The translations under genes were made by a program, and so were the position numbers. Under the pieces are notes generated by a model. The model ran no database searches. It saw nothing but the letters and a program-made list of their open reading frames with translations, and was not told the DNA's origin. From assembly GCA_944324635.1 (NCBI GenBank), contig CALUXC010000006.1:36499-100498 (forward strand): a stretch of 64,000 bases of DNA. The letters run 5' to 3'. Positions 52,844 through 59,873 of this stretch are shown here, one piece after another. Each line of letters starts with the position of its first letter. Positions within the stretch are counted from its first letter, which is position 1. Source of the stretch: Candidatus Avelusimicrobium intestinipullorum. Its GTDB lineage: Bacteria > Elusimicrobiota > Elusimicrobia > Elusimicrobiales > Elusimicrobiaceae.

Positions 52844-53647
52844 ATGAAAAAAGTAACTTTATTGCTCTTAGCCGTACTGCTGATGGCCGTTCCCTCGTTT
52901 GCGGAAAAAATGCAAACGGTGGTAGGCCAGGGGCGGTATGTATCGCATACGCTGAGCAAATTGCCCGCGTTTAACGCGGTGGAAGTGCGCGGGGACGCGG
53001 AAGTGGATTTTATGCAGCATGCCAATGCGTCCGTCACCGTGAGCGGAAGAGAAAATTTGGTAGATCTTTCTGACGTACGGGTAGAAAACGGCGTACTGGT
53101 GGTAGGGTTCAAACGCCCGGTGCATATCCGCGGGGAACATCACCTGCGTGTAGCGGTAAGCGCGCCCGAATTAAATACGGTGTCCGTCAGCCAAGGCGGC
53201 GAATTTGACGTGCGCGGCTCGTTGAAAACGTCTTCGCTTTCCCTTTCTGCCGTGCAGGACAGCGAAATTTCCATGGACTATGTGCAAGCCGATGCGGTTA
53301 CTTTGTCTGCCGCCGGCCGCTCGGAAGTGGAATTGAGCCGTGTGCAGGCGGGGCGGATTAACGCTTCGGCCGCGGACCGCGCGGATGTGGACTTGTCCGG
53401 CCAGGTGGAAGAAGTAACCCTGGTGAACGACGGTTCCGGCGAAATTGATGCCGATGACCTGCGCGCCGTGCAAGCGCATGCCACCACCAACGCTTCGGGC
53501 AAAATCAAAGTGTACGCAACGGACGCGTTGTACGCCCAGGCTAACGCCCGCGGTAAAATTGAATACAAAGGCTACCCTTCCACGGTGCGCCGCGAAGGCA
53601 ACGCCAAAAAAATCGTGCGTGACCGCGAACACGATTACGAAGATTAA
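52844..53647 (+). CDS. Exported DUF2807 (GIN / head) domain protein
   Basis: 267 aa from ATG 52844 with AGGGGG upstream. Signal peptide K-K-V-T-L-L-L-L-A-V-L-L ends S-F-A. The mature protein is a right-handed beta-solenoid type DUF2807 domain: F-N-A-V-E-V-R-G-D-A-E-V near the start, H-H-L-R-V-A-V-S-A-P-E-L-N-T-V, then repeating S/A/D-rich turns (A-A-G-R-S-E-V-E-L, A-A-D-R-A-D-V-D-L). It ends in a charged tail (D-R-E-H-D-Y-E-D). Surface or periplasmic; function of the family is unclear. Confidence 0.85.
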   Translation: MKKVTLLLLAVLLMAVPSFAEKMQTVVGQGRYVSHTLSKLPAFNAVEVRGDAEVDFMQHANASVTVSGRENLVDLSDVRVENGVLVVGFKRPVHIRGEHHLRVAVSAPELNTVSVSQGGEFDVRGSLKTSSLSLSAVQDSEISMDYVQADAVTLSAAGRSEVELSRVQAGRINASAADRADVDLSGQVEEVTLVNDGSGEIDADDLRAVQAHATTNASGKIKVYATDALYAQANARGKIEYKGYPSTVRREGNAKKIVRDREHDYED

Positions 53648-53663
53648 ACAAAACGCTTGCTTT

Positions 53664-53692
53664 AGGGGCCCCCTTCAAGGGGGCCTTTTTTA
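53664..53692 (+). terminator. Terminator of the DUF2807 gene
   Basis: GGCCCCC-ttcaa-GGGGGCC hairpin followed by six T. Confidence 0.9.
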
Positions 53693-53727
53693 TGGGAAAG
53701 CGTGCGGAAAAATCATATAATAAACGC

Positions 53728-54156
53728 ATGAAGAAAAATAGTTGGTTTATTCTAACGATCTGCGCCGCGCTGTGCGGGTGTAGCTCTTTTTCGGGGCAGC
53801 AACTGGTGGGCGCCGACCGAGACGAACATGACTGCATTGCTTCGGCCGGATATGTGTGGAGCCAGGCGCAGCAGAAGTGCCTGCGCGTGTGGGAAGAAGG
53901 CATACAGCTGCAAGCGGTGAACCCGCAGGAAGCCTCCCTGGCGGCTTATGTGGTGCTGTCTTTGAACGGGAGCGAAGCGGAAGTATTTCTGCCGGTAAAA
54001 ACCAAACCCGTTTTACTCCGCCGTGCTTTTACGCCGCAAGGCCCGTATTGGACGCAGGAAAACGGCGCTTGGCTGCTAAAGCGCCTGCCGGAAGGCTGGG
54101 AACTATGGCAAAAAGAGGCTCTTTTGTATGCCGCCCCCAACCCCCAGGCCGATTGA
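53728..54156 (+). CDS. Small lipoprotein, unknown function
   Basis: 142 aa, not recognised. The signal peptide has a good lipobox L-C-G-C (Cys18). Just after it, D-E-H-D-C-I-A-S-A-G-Y-V-W and K-C-L-R form a small two-Cys motif (C-x-x-x-G-Y-x-W-x7-C) seen in various secreted proteins. The C-terminal half is Trp/Leu-rich (G-P-Y-W-T, A-W-L-L-K-R, L-W-Q-K-E-A-L-L-Y). ATG 53728 is 6 nt after TATAAT with no ribosome binding site. The infC promoter starts in its stop codon region. Confidence 0.65.
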   Translation: MKKNSWFILTICAALCGCSSFSGQQLVGADRDEHDCIASAGYVWSQAQQKCLRVWEEGIQLQAVNPQEASLAAYVVLSLNGSEAEVFLPVKTKPVLLRRAFTPQGPYWTQENGAWLLKRLPEGWELWQKEALLYAAPNPQAD

Positions 54157-54182
54157 CACCTTTTGAAAGAAGTTAGTATAAT
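54153..54182 (+). promoter_or_regulatory. Consensus promoter of infC-rpmI-rplT
   Basis: TTGACA (54153-54158), 18-bp spacer, TATAAT (54177-54182). The -35 overlaps the stop codon of the upstream lipoprotein gene. The predicted transcript begins near 54189. Confidence 0.8.
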
Positions 54183-54188
54183 AAATGT

Positions 54189-54215
54189 GTTCCTGTATAG
54201 GGGAACTATTTTTTT
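54189..54215 (+). promoter_or_regulatory. Possible attenuator hairpin in the infC leader
   Basis: GTTCC (54189-54193) can pair with GGAAC (54202-54206), followed directly by a T-rich tract (54207-54215). It sits at the predicted 5' end of the mRNA, before the infC start at 54230. The stem is short (5 bp). Confidence 0.4.
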
Positions 54216-54229
54216 GAAAGAATAATTAA

Positions 54230-54769
54230 ATGGCCAGATACGATAACAGAAGAGAGTACAAAAAAGATCTCTATCGCAGAAACCAGAATATCCGCGTTGC
54301 GGAAGTGAGAGTCATCAATTCCGACGGCGCAATGATTGGGGTCATGCCGGTGGCGCAAGCCATCGCCCTGGCCAAAGAACAAGAGTTGGACTTGGTGGAA
54401 ATTTCACCCAACGCCCAGCCTCCTGTGTGTAAGATACTCGATTACAACCGGTATGTTTACGAACAGGGAAAGAAAGCGGCGGAAGCCAAAAAGAAACAGG
54501 CTAAAGTAACCTTGAAAGAGCTGCGCATCAAATCGCGCATTGCTCCGCATGATTTGGACGTTAAAATTCGTCAAATTGAAGAATTCTTGCGCAAGAAAGA
54601 CATGGTCCGTTTCGTGGTGGTATTCCACGGCCGCGAAAATCAGCACAAAGATATCGGCATTCAGATTTTGAACGATACGGCCAAACGCTTGGCCGAGATC
54701 GCCACCGTGGACGGCGGTTTGCAGTCCATGGGGAACCGCATGTCGATGACGTTCGTGCCCAAAAACTAA
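54230..54769 (+). CDS. infC: Translation initiation factor IF-3
   Basis: 179 aa. N-domain with N-I-R-V-A-E-V-R-V-I and D-L-V-E-I-S-P-N-A-Q-P-P-V-C-K-I-L-D-Y; Lys-rich linker K-K-A-A-E-A-K-K-K-Q; C-domain with K-E-L-R-I-K-S-R-I and R-F-V-V-V-F-H-G-R-E. It binds the 30S subunit and proofreads initiation. The start codon is ATG, not the AUU/AUC used for autoregulation in enterobacteria. Confidence 0.97.
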   Translation: MARYDNRREYKKDLYRRNQNIRVAEVRVINSDGAMIGVMPVAQAIALAKEQELDLVEISPNAQPPVCKILDYNRYVYEQGKKAAEAKKKQAKVTLKELRIKSRIAPHDLDVKIRQIEEFLRKKDMVRFVVVFHGRENQHKDIGIQILNDTAKRLAEIATVDGGLQSMGNRMSMTFVPKN

Positions 54770-54780
54770 ACCGATTTTTA

Positions 54781-54847
54781 GGTCCTTTTTAGTGTACTGC
54801 GTGCGGGGCTTGACCGGCTCCCGGCGCAGGTTGTTCGGAAAAAGGAC
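54781..54847 (+). promoter_or_regulatory. Structured RNA element between infC and rpmI (candidate ribosomal-protein leader)
   Basis: GTCCTTTTT (54782-54790) pairs with AAAAAGGAC (54839-54847), enclosing a second stem CTGCG (54796-54800) / CGCAG (54825-54829) and a GC-rich core. Position just before rpmI-rplT fits autoregulation by L20, as known in other bacteria; that link is inference. Confidence 0.5.
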
Positions 54848-54871
54848 TAATTAAACAGAGGTACTATAAAA

Positions 54872-55078
54872 ATGCCTAAATTGAAAAACCACAGCGGCGG
54901 CAAAAAACGCTTCAGAAAAACCGCCACGGGTAAATTCACCCACAGAAAAGCCGGCAGAAAACACTTGCTTACGCCTGTTTCTGCCTCCCGGAAGCACGAA
55001 ACCAGAAAGACCGGCGTGATTACGCCCGAGTCCAACAAAGGGAAGATTTTGGAAAAATATCTCCCGATGGCCAAATAA
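54872..55078 (+). CDS. rpmI: 50S ribosomal protein L35
   Basis: 68 aa, very basic. Start P-K-L-K-N-H-S-G-G-K-K-R-F and H-R-K-A-G-R-K-H-L-L are L35 signatures. CAGAGG lies 9 nt before the ATG. Confidence 0.97.
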   Translation: MPKLKNHSGGKKRFRKTATGKFTHRKAGRKHLLTPVSASRKHETRKTGVITPESNKGKILEKYLPMAK

Positions 55079-55090
55079 GAGGTTAGAAAC

Positions 55091-55438
55091 ATGAGAATTA
55101 AATTCAGCGTTCCCAGACACGCAAGAAAGAAAAAAGTATTGAAAAGAGCCAGCGGCTATTACGGAGATAAATCCCGCCGCTTGCGCATGGCCACCCAGCA
55201 GCTGGATAAATCCGGCGTGCATGCTTACGTTGGCCGCAAAGACAAAAAAACCACTTACCGCCAGTTGTGGATTACCCGCATCAATGCCGCGGTGAGAGAG
55301 GAAGGTTTGTCTTACTCTAAATTCATCAGCGGCTTGGCCAAAGCCAACATCACGCTTAACCGCAAGATGTTGTCTGAAATGGCTATCAAAGACCCGGTGT
55401 CCTTCAAGAAATTGGTGGACGTGGTCAAAGCCGCGTAA
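55091..55438 (+). CDS. rplT: 50S ribosomal protein L20
   Basis: 115 aa. The long basic N-terminal helix (R-H-A-R-K-K-K-V-L-K-R-A-S-G-Y-Y-G) and W-I-T-R-I-N-A-A-V-R are canonical. L20 is an early assembly protein and, in several phyla, represses this operon. One difference: the start R-I-K-F-S-V-P-R-H replaces the more common R-V-K-R/G-x. Confidence 0.97.
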   Translation: MRIKFSVPRHARKKKVLKRASGYYGDKSRRLRMATQQLDKSGVHAYVGRKDKKTTYRQLWITRINAAVREEGLSYSKFISGLAKANITLNRKMLSEMAIKDPVSFKKLVDVVKAA

Positions 55439-55458
55439 GCGTTTCTGCTTTGCAAGTA

Positions 55459-55488
55459 AAAACCCCGCTTAACGGCGGGGTTTTTTTA
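55459..55488 (+). terminator. Terminator of infC-rpmI-rplT
   Basis: AACCCCGC-ttaacg-GCGGGGTT followed by seven T. Confidence 0.9.
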
Positions 55489-55562
55489 TGGGCTGATGTG
55501 CAAAATTGAATTCGTGGGCGTTTGCCCGCGGATTTTTAATTGACAGTTATAAAGCCATACAA

Positions 55563-55605
55563 AAAGCCCGCTGGCGCGGGCTAGAAAATAGCGTAAGGGG
55601 GCAAC
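55563..55605 (-). terminator. Terminator of the tatD operon, with shared motif
   Basis: AGCCCGC / GCGGGCT hairpin (about 55565-55581), with T-run in minus orientation. The adjacent GGGCTAGAAAAT ... GGCAAC block repeats one at 33964-33991. Confidence 0.65.
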
Positions 55606-55664
55606 TGCCATTCTCGCAGGAAGTATTTCCTTTTTTGGGATAAAGAGAAATAAATATGGCGCGA

Positions 55665-56411
55665 TTATTTTTTGGCTTTAGCCGCGATATCTGCGGAACG
55701 GCGGTAATTATCCAGCCGCTTAAAAAAGGCCTTCCAGGCAGGGGAAACGCGCGCGGCCTGGCGGTTGATGTCTTGCTTATGGCGGGAAAAGGCTTCGTAG
55801 AGCTTTTGTTCGGTACGAGCGTTGATTTCCTCTTGGCGGGTGGCGAAATCCTGGGTGGAGGCGCAGGTTTCGGCGTTGGCGGCGGAGTCTATTTCGTCGT
55901 CAATTAAAATGCGCACCACTTCTTTTTTGGCTTCCGGGCCAAAGAGCTCTTCCGTTTCGTTGGCCAGCTGCGCATTATAGGCGCGTTTATTTTGTAAAAA
56001 ATTGTCCAATAAAGCGGAAATTTCGGGCCCTAAGGTATCGTTTTGCAGGGGTTTGCGCATGTCTTCCATAATTACCTGCAGGAAAGTGGGGTCCTCGGGC
56101 GGGGGCGGCGGAGGCAACGGCTTAGCCGGGCGTTTGGGTGCCGGAGGCGGCGGAGCGGGGCGGTTAAAACTTTCCGAGAAATCGGCTATTTTTTGAGCAA
56201 ATTCCTGTACTTGGTTGCCCCATTCTTTGGGAATGTCGCTGGTTTCCAGGGAACGCAGCGGATTGGGAAGTGCCGCTTGCTGGGAAGAGGCCGTACGCTG
56301 GGTAGGGAGCGTATTTTTAAGTAACAGGGTTACCCATTGGGAAACTTCTGTAAAATAGTGGAAAAAAGCGGCCAGTAAAAGTAAGCAGAGAATTACGCGA
56401 AAGCGGCCCAT
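55665..56411 (-). CDS. Pro-rich membrane-anchored protein, unknown function
   Basis: 248 aa, not recognised. One N-terminal membrane segment (about 5-22: V-I-L-C-L-L-L-L-A-A-F-F), a linker, then a polyproline run (R-P-A-P-P-P-P-A-P ... P-L-P-P-P-P-P-P, about 83-105). A helical, Asn/Glu/Lys-rich C-terminal domain follows. Polyproline stretches of this kind span the periplasm (as in TonB) or bind partners. It lies 21 bp after a lipoprotein gene whose product has a similar Pro/Gln linker. Confidence 0.6.
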   Translation of the reverse strand: MGRFRVILCLLLLAAFFHYFTEVSQWVTLLLKNTLPTQRTASSQQAALPNPLRSLETSDIPKEWGNQVQEFAQKIADFSESFNRPAPPPPAPKRPAKPLPPPPPPEDPTFLQVIMEDMRKPLQNDTLGPEISALLDNFLQNKRAYNAQLANETEELFGPEAKKEVVRILIDDEIDSAANAETCASTQDFATRQEEINARTEQKLYEAFSRHKQDINRQAARVSPAWKAFFKRLDNYRRSADIAAKAKK

Positions 56412-56432
56412 GGCAGTCAGTCTCCCTTCAAG

Positions 56433-57035
56433 TTATCGGCGCAGTTTTTTGATGCTTCCCGCATTTTGTTGCATCAGTTCATTTAACTGTTTGTCTTGCT
56501 CTTTCAGCAGTTTTTGCTGGGCGGCGAAATAAGCCGAAAAGTTGGCGCTTTGTGCGGCAATTTGTTTGAGTTTCTTTTCCGTTTGTGCCGTCAGCAAGAA
56601 CGCCCGATATTTGACGTTTTCTCCAAACGTGGCGGCAATATCGGATAAGGTGGCTTGGTTGGAAATTTGTACCGCTTCCAAGGAGCGTTTCATACGTACG
56701 CGGTCGGCGTGAGAAGCTTTGCCGGGCAGTGCGTCCGAATCCAGCGTTACTTCCATAATTTGCGGTCTGGCGGGCTTTTGCACGGGCGGCTGAGCCGCAG
56801 GCTGCGTGTTGACGGAGGGCTGAGGCGCGGCGGGAAGTTGCTGCATGTTGAATTTTTTGGCGAATTCCTCAAAATTCGGATCTTTAGCCATCTTCTCCAT
56901 CGCGGTAGACATTTTTTTCATCATTAAATTGCTGTATTGCTGCAGCCAAAAAAGATGAATTTGTTGGCTTTGTTCTTTGCTTAAGCAGCCGGCCAACAAT
57001 ATAGTCGCGAGCACAAAAAGGGTCCCTCTTTTCAT
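56433..57035 (-). CDS. Lipoprotein with Pro/Gln linker and coiled-coil tail
   Basis: 200 aa from ATG 57035, with GGAGG upstream. Lipobox L-A-G-C (Cys16). A helical N-terminal part is rich in Met (N-L-M-M-K-K-M), a Pro/Gln linker follows (about 65-92), then a Lys/Gln-rich C-terminal coiled coil (Q-K-L-L-K-E-Q-D-K-Q-L-N-E-L). Unknown function. Lipoprotein plus adjacent polyproline membrane protein suggests an envelope-spanning pair. Confidence 0.62.
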   Translation of the reverse strand: MKRGTLFVLATILLAGCLSKEQSQQIHLFWLQQYSNLMMKKMSTAMEKMAKDPNFEEFAKKFNMQQLPAAPQPSVNTQPAAQPPVQKPARPQIMEVTLDSDALPGKASHADRVRMKRSLEAVQISNQATLSDIAATFGENVKYRAFLLTAQTEKKLKQIAAQSANFSAYFAAQQKLLKEQDKQLNELMQQNAGSIKKLRR

Positions 57036-57064
57036 AAATCCTCCGTGTTCCCAATATAACAAAT

Positions 57065-57874
57065 TTACGCCAAGCCGTACAATGCTTTTGTATTGCGGGT
57101 AGTAATCTCGGCCAATTCTTCCACAGGCATATTTAAGTAGTCTGCCACAAACTGCGCAATCAGCGGAATGTTGGACGGATCGTTGCGCTGGCCGCGTTTG
57201 CCTTGGGGGGATAAATACGGGCAGTCCGTTTCCAAAATCAGTTTATCGGCGCCCGCTTTTTTGACGGCTTCCCGAATGTATTCATTTTTCTTATACGAAA
57301 AACAGCCGTTGATGCCCAACAACAGCCCCATATCCAGGGCTCGTTTGGCTTCTTCATAGCGGGCACAGAAACAATGCAGTACGCCCGGGTGCGCCGTGCA
57401 GGAAGTGCCTTTCCATTCGTGTTTGAGTAAATGGAACGTATCGTCATAAGCGGCGTAATCTTCGCCTACGCGCCTCACATGCAGTACCAGGGGTTTATTT
57501 ACTTGGTTGGCCAAGGCCAGCATTTGCGAAAGAGTTTGCTGTTGGGTTTGCTGGTCCGTGATATCCAGGCAGGTATAATCCAACCCTATTTCGCCCACCG
57601 CCACATTGCGCGGGTCCGGCAGCAGTTCTGCCAGGCGCTGCAAGTGCTGCGGGGTCATTTTGCAAGCGTATTCGGGGTGTACGCCCAATACGGCGCGTAC
57701 CAAATGGGGATATTTTGCGGCCAGTTCCAAGGCAGGCTTCCATTCTTCGGGGGAACAGCCGATTTCTACGGTTAGTTCAATGCCCGCCTGCGGCAGCGTG
57801 CGGGAGAGTAATTCGTCGCGGTCCGCGTCAAAGGCGGGATCGTTGAGATGTGCGTGAGAATCAATAAATTGCAT
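57065..57874 (-). CDS. tatD: TatD-family metal-dependent hydrolase
   Basis: 269 aa TIM-barrel. Metal ligands: D-S-H-A-H-L-N at the N-terminus, G-E-I-G-L-D-Y, K-P-L-V-L-H-V, H-C-F and the terminal E-T-D-C-P-Y-L. TatD enzymes are Mg2+-dependent DNases (3'-5' exonuclease, repair or DNA turnover). It is first of a three-gene unit with two envelope proteins. The ATG lies 6 nt after TAAAAT on the minus strand, without a ribosome binding site. Confidence 0.92.
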   Translation of the reverse strand: MQFIDSHAHLNDPAFDADRDELLSRTLPQAGIELTVEIGCSPEEWKPALELAAKYPHLVRAVLGVHPEYACKMTPQHLQRLAELLPDPRNVAVGEIGLDYTCLDITDQQTQQQTLSQMLALANQVNKPLVLHVRRVGEDYAAYDDTFHLLKHEWKGTSCTAHPGVLHCFCARYEEAKRALDMGLLLGINGCFSYKKNEYIREAVKKAGADKLILETDCPYLSPQGKRGQRNDPSNIPLIAQFVADYLNMPVEELAEITTRNTKALYGLA

Positions 57875-58028
57875 ACATATATTTTATCTTTTTATGGCAA
57901 AGCCCCGCCAGAAGCCTTGCGGACTCTAATCTAAAAAACGGCTTGCCCGGTGTGCTTTTGCTTTCTATATTAAAGGGGAAACGTCCCTTTTTGGGGGAAG
58001 TTTTCAGGCGGGGAAAGCGGTTGCAAAA

Positions 58029-58055
58029 TTAGCACTCTAAAAAAGGGGTTGACAA
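58029..58055. promoter_or_regulatory. CIRCE-like element 1 (perfect left half)
   Basis: TTAGCACTC (58029-58037) is the exact left half of the HrcA operator CIRCE. At the canonical 9-bp spacing the right half reads GGTTGACAA (5 of 9 matches) and contains most of the -35 box. Confidence 0.6.
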
Positions 58056-58077
58056 AAATAAAATAATTGCATATAAT
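58049..58077 (+). promoter_or_regulatory. Consensus sigma70 promoter of hrcA-grpE-dnaK
   Basis: TTGACA (58049-58054), 17-bp spacer, TATAAT (58072-58077): a perfect consensus. The predicted start near 58084 falls inside CIRCE-like element 2. Confidence 0.9.
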
Positions 58078-58078
58078 T

Positions 58079-58105
58079 TTAGCAGAAGGAATGAAAGAGT
58101 GCTAA
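58079..58105. promoter_or_regulatory. CIRCE-like element 2 (perfect right half)
   Basis: TTAGCAGAA (58079-58087), nine bases, then GAGTGCTAA (58097-58105). Right half perfect, left half matches in its first six bases. Position over the transcription start fits repression by HrcA, encoded just downstream. Confidence 0.8.
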
Positions 58106-58142
58106 AATAAAACCTACGCTCCGAAGTTCTTCCAGGAAAAAT

Positions 58143-59243
58143 ATGAGATTCTTAAAACCGGAAATTGCCAAAGCTCGCAAAGAAAAAATCCTGCGGTGGG
58201 TTATCCAACAGTTTGTAGAAACCCGCCGCCCGGTCGGTTCGCAGATGATTGCGGACGGCGCCCTGCAGGACGTGTCCAGCGCCACCGTGCGCAACATCAT
58301 GAAAGAACTGGAGGAAGAAGGATACCTTTACCAGCCGCATACTTCCGGTGGACGCATTCCCACGGATAAAGCCTACCGCTATTATGTGGATTACTTGGCC
58401 AACGTGCAAAAAATGGCCGCCCGCGAACGCCAGCGCATAGAAGAACAATATGACGCCCGCGTAAACGAGGTGGACAATATGCTCGTGCAGACTTCGCGTC
58501 TGCTAGCCATGCTGTCCGGCGCGGCGGGGTTTGTATACACGGCGCACGTGGCGGACCAGCGCATTAGAAGATTAGATTTTATTCCGGTGGCGCCGGGTTT
58601 GATTTTGGCCGTTTTGGTAACGGAAGCCGGTGCCGTGCGCCATTGGCCGGTGCGCACCGGGTACGTGATAGAGCCTTCCCGCCTGCGTGTGCTGAGCCGG
58701 TTTATTAACGAAGAAATTTCCGGCTTGCCGCTGGCCCAGGCGCGCCAAGTGCTGTGGCAGCACATTCATTCGGGGCACCACGAAATTTCGGACCTGGCGG
58801 ATTTGGCCACCCAAGTATTAAAGGACATGGAGCGGCCTCAAACGGGAGCGGACGAATTGTATGTGGAAGGCATCGGCCGCCTGTTGGAAAATACGACGCA
58901 GGCCGACTATGAAGATTTGAAACAAATGATGCGTGTGGTGGAAGAACGTGACCGCTTTTCCTCTTTATTAAACGAGAAAATGACGGACATGGAAAAATCC
59001 AACCAGAAGTTAAACGTCAGTATCGGCAGCGAGAACGAGCTGAAAGAATTAAAAAACCTCAGCATTGTTTCTACGGCGTGCCGTGTGGGGGATAAAACGG
59101 TGGGCATGCTGGGCATTATCGGCCCGAAGCATATGGAATATACAAGGGTGATGTCCCTGGTGAATTTCATCGGGAGCCTGTTGGAAGCGTCCATGAACAA
59201 CTGGACGGCTTTGCCCGCCGAGGACGATAAAGATTATGAGTAA
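58143..59243 (+). CDS. hrcA: Heat-shock repressor HrcA
   Basis: 366 aa. N-terminal winged helix with R-R-P-V-G-S-Q-M-I, S-S-A-T-V-R-N-I-M-K-E-L-E-E-E-G-Y-L and H-T-S-G-G-R-I-P-T-D-K-A-Y-R, all HrcA hallmarks. A GAF-like central domain follows, and a C-terminal V-G-M-L-G-I-I-G-P-K-H-M-E-Y. It represses its own operon through CIRCE and is tuned by GroE in other bacteria. AGGA lies upstream of the ATG. Confidence 0.97.
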   Translation: MRFLKPEIAKARKEKILRWVIQQFVETRRPVGSQMIADGALQDVSSATVRNIMKELEEEGYLYQPHTSGGRIPTDKAYRYYVDYLANVQKMAARERQRIEEQYDARVNEVDNMLVQTSRLLAMLSGAAGFVYTAHVADQRIRRLDFIPVAPGLILAVLVTEAGAVRHWPVRTGYVIEPSRLRVLSRFINEEISGLPLAQARQVLWQHIHSGHHEISDLADLATQVLKDMERPQTGADELYVEGIGRLLENTTQADYEDLKQMMRVVEERDRFSSLLNEKMTDMEKSNQKLNVSIGSENELKELKNLSIVSTACRVGDKTVGMLGIIGPKHMEYTRVMSLVNFIGSLLEASMNNWTALPAEDDKDYE

Positions 59244-59826
59244 GAAACATCAACACAAACACGGCGAAGCAGAAACCGCCGCGGAAGAAATGACCGAACA
59301 GGCCGCCCCGGAAACGGACCGGGAGAATACTCCCCGGGAAGAACCCGCCGCCGAGCCTGCCCAAGAAAAAAAGCCGGACTATTACGACCAATTGGTTCGC
59401 TTAAGCGCGGATTTTGACAACTACCGCAAGCGCACCGAACGGGAAAAAGCTTCTTTCTTGGCCTACGGGAAAAAACAATTTGCCGAAAAATTGTTGCCCG
59501 CTTATGAAGTACTTTTGAGGCAGCGCGAGGAGTTAGCAAAAAAACAACAGCAAGAAGAATGTTCCGCTTCGTTAAAAGCCGTAAAGGACGGATTGAATAT
59601 GGTGTTTACGGAGCTGGAAAAAGCCTTCAAGGCAGAAGGGATTGAGCACATGGACGTGTTGAATAAGCCCTACGATTCCGCCACCGAGGAAGTGGTTGCG
59701 ATGATACCGTCTTCGCAAGAACAAGACGGCCTGGTTATCCAGGAAGTGCAAATGGGCTTTATGATGGACGGCAAAGTCCTGCGCCCGGCGCGGGTCATTG
59801 TCGGACAGCATGCGCAAGGCAACTAA
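59236..59826 (+). CDS. grpE: Nucleotide exchange factor GrpE
   Basis: 196 aa. Acidic, Ala/Glu/Pro-rich disordered N-terminus (1-50), then the coiled coil with L-S-A-D-F-D-N-Y-R-K-R-T-E-R-E-K and a C-terminal beta-wing (V-I-Q-E-V-Q-M-G-F, R-P-A-R-V-I-V). It releases ADP from DnaK. It overlaps hrcA by 8 bp. Confidence 0.97.
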   Translation: MSKKHQHKHGEAETAAEEMTEQAAPETDRENTPREEPAAEPAQEKKPDYYDQLVRLSADFDNYRKRTEREKASFLAYGKKQFAEKLLPAYEVLLRQREELAKKQQQEECSASLKAVKDGLNMVFTELEKAFKAEGIEHMDVLNKPYDSATEEVVAMIPSSQEQDGLVIQEVQMGFMMDGKVLRPARVIVGQHAQGN

Positions 59827-59873
59827 GCGCAGTTGGGGTAAACAATTTTTGATTTCACAAGGAGAATTACAAT

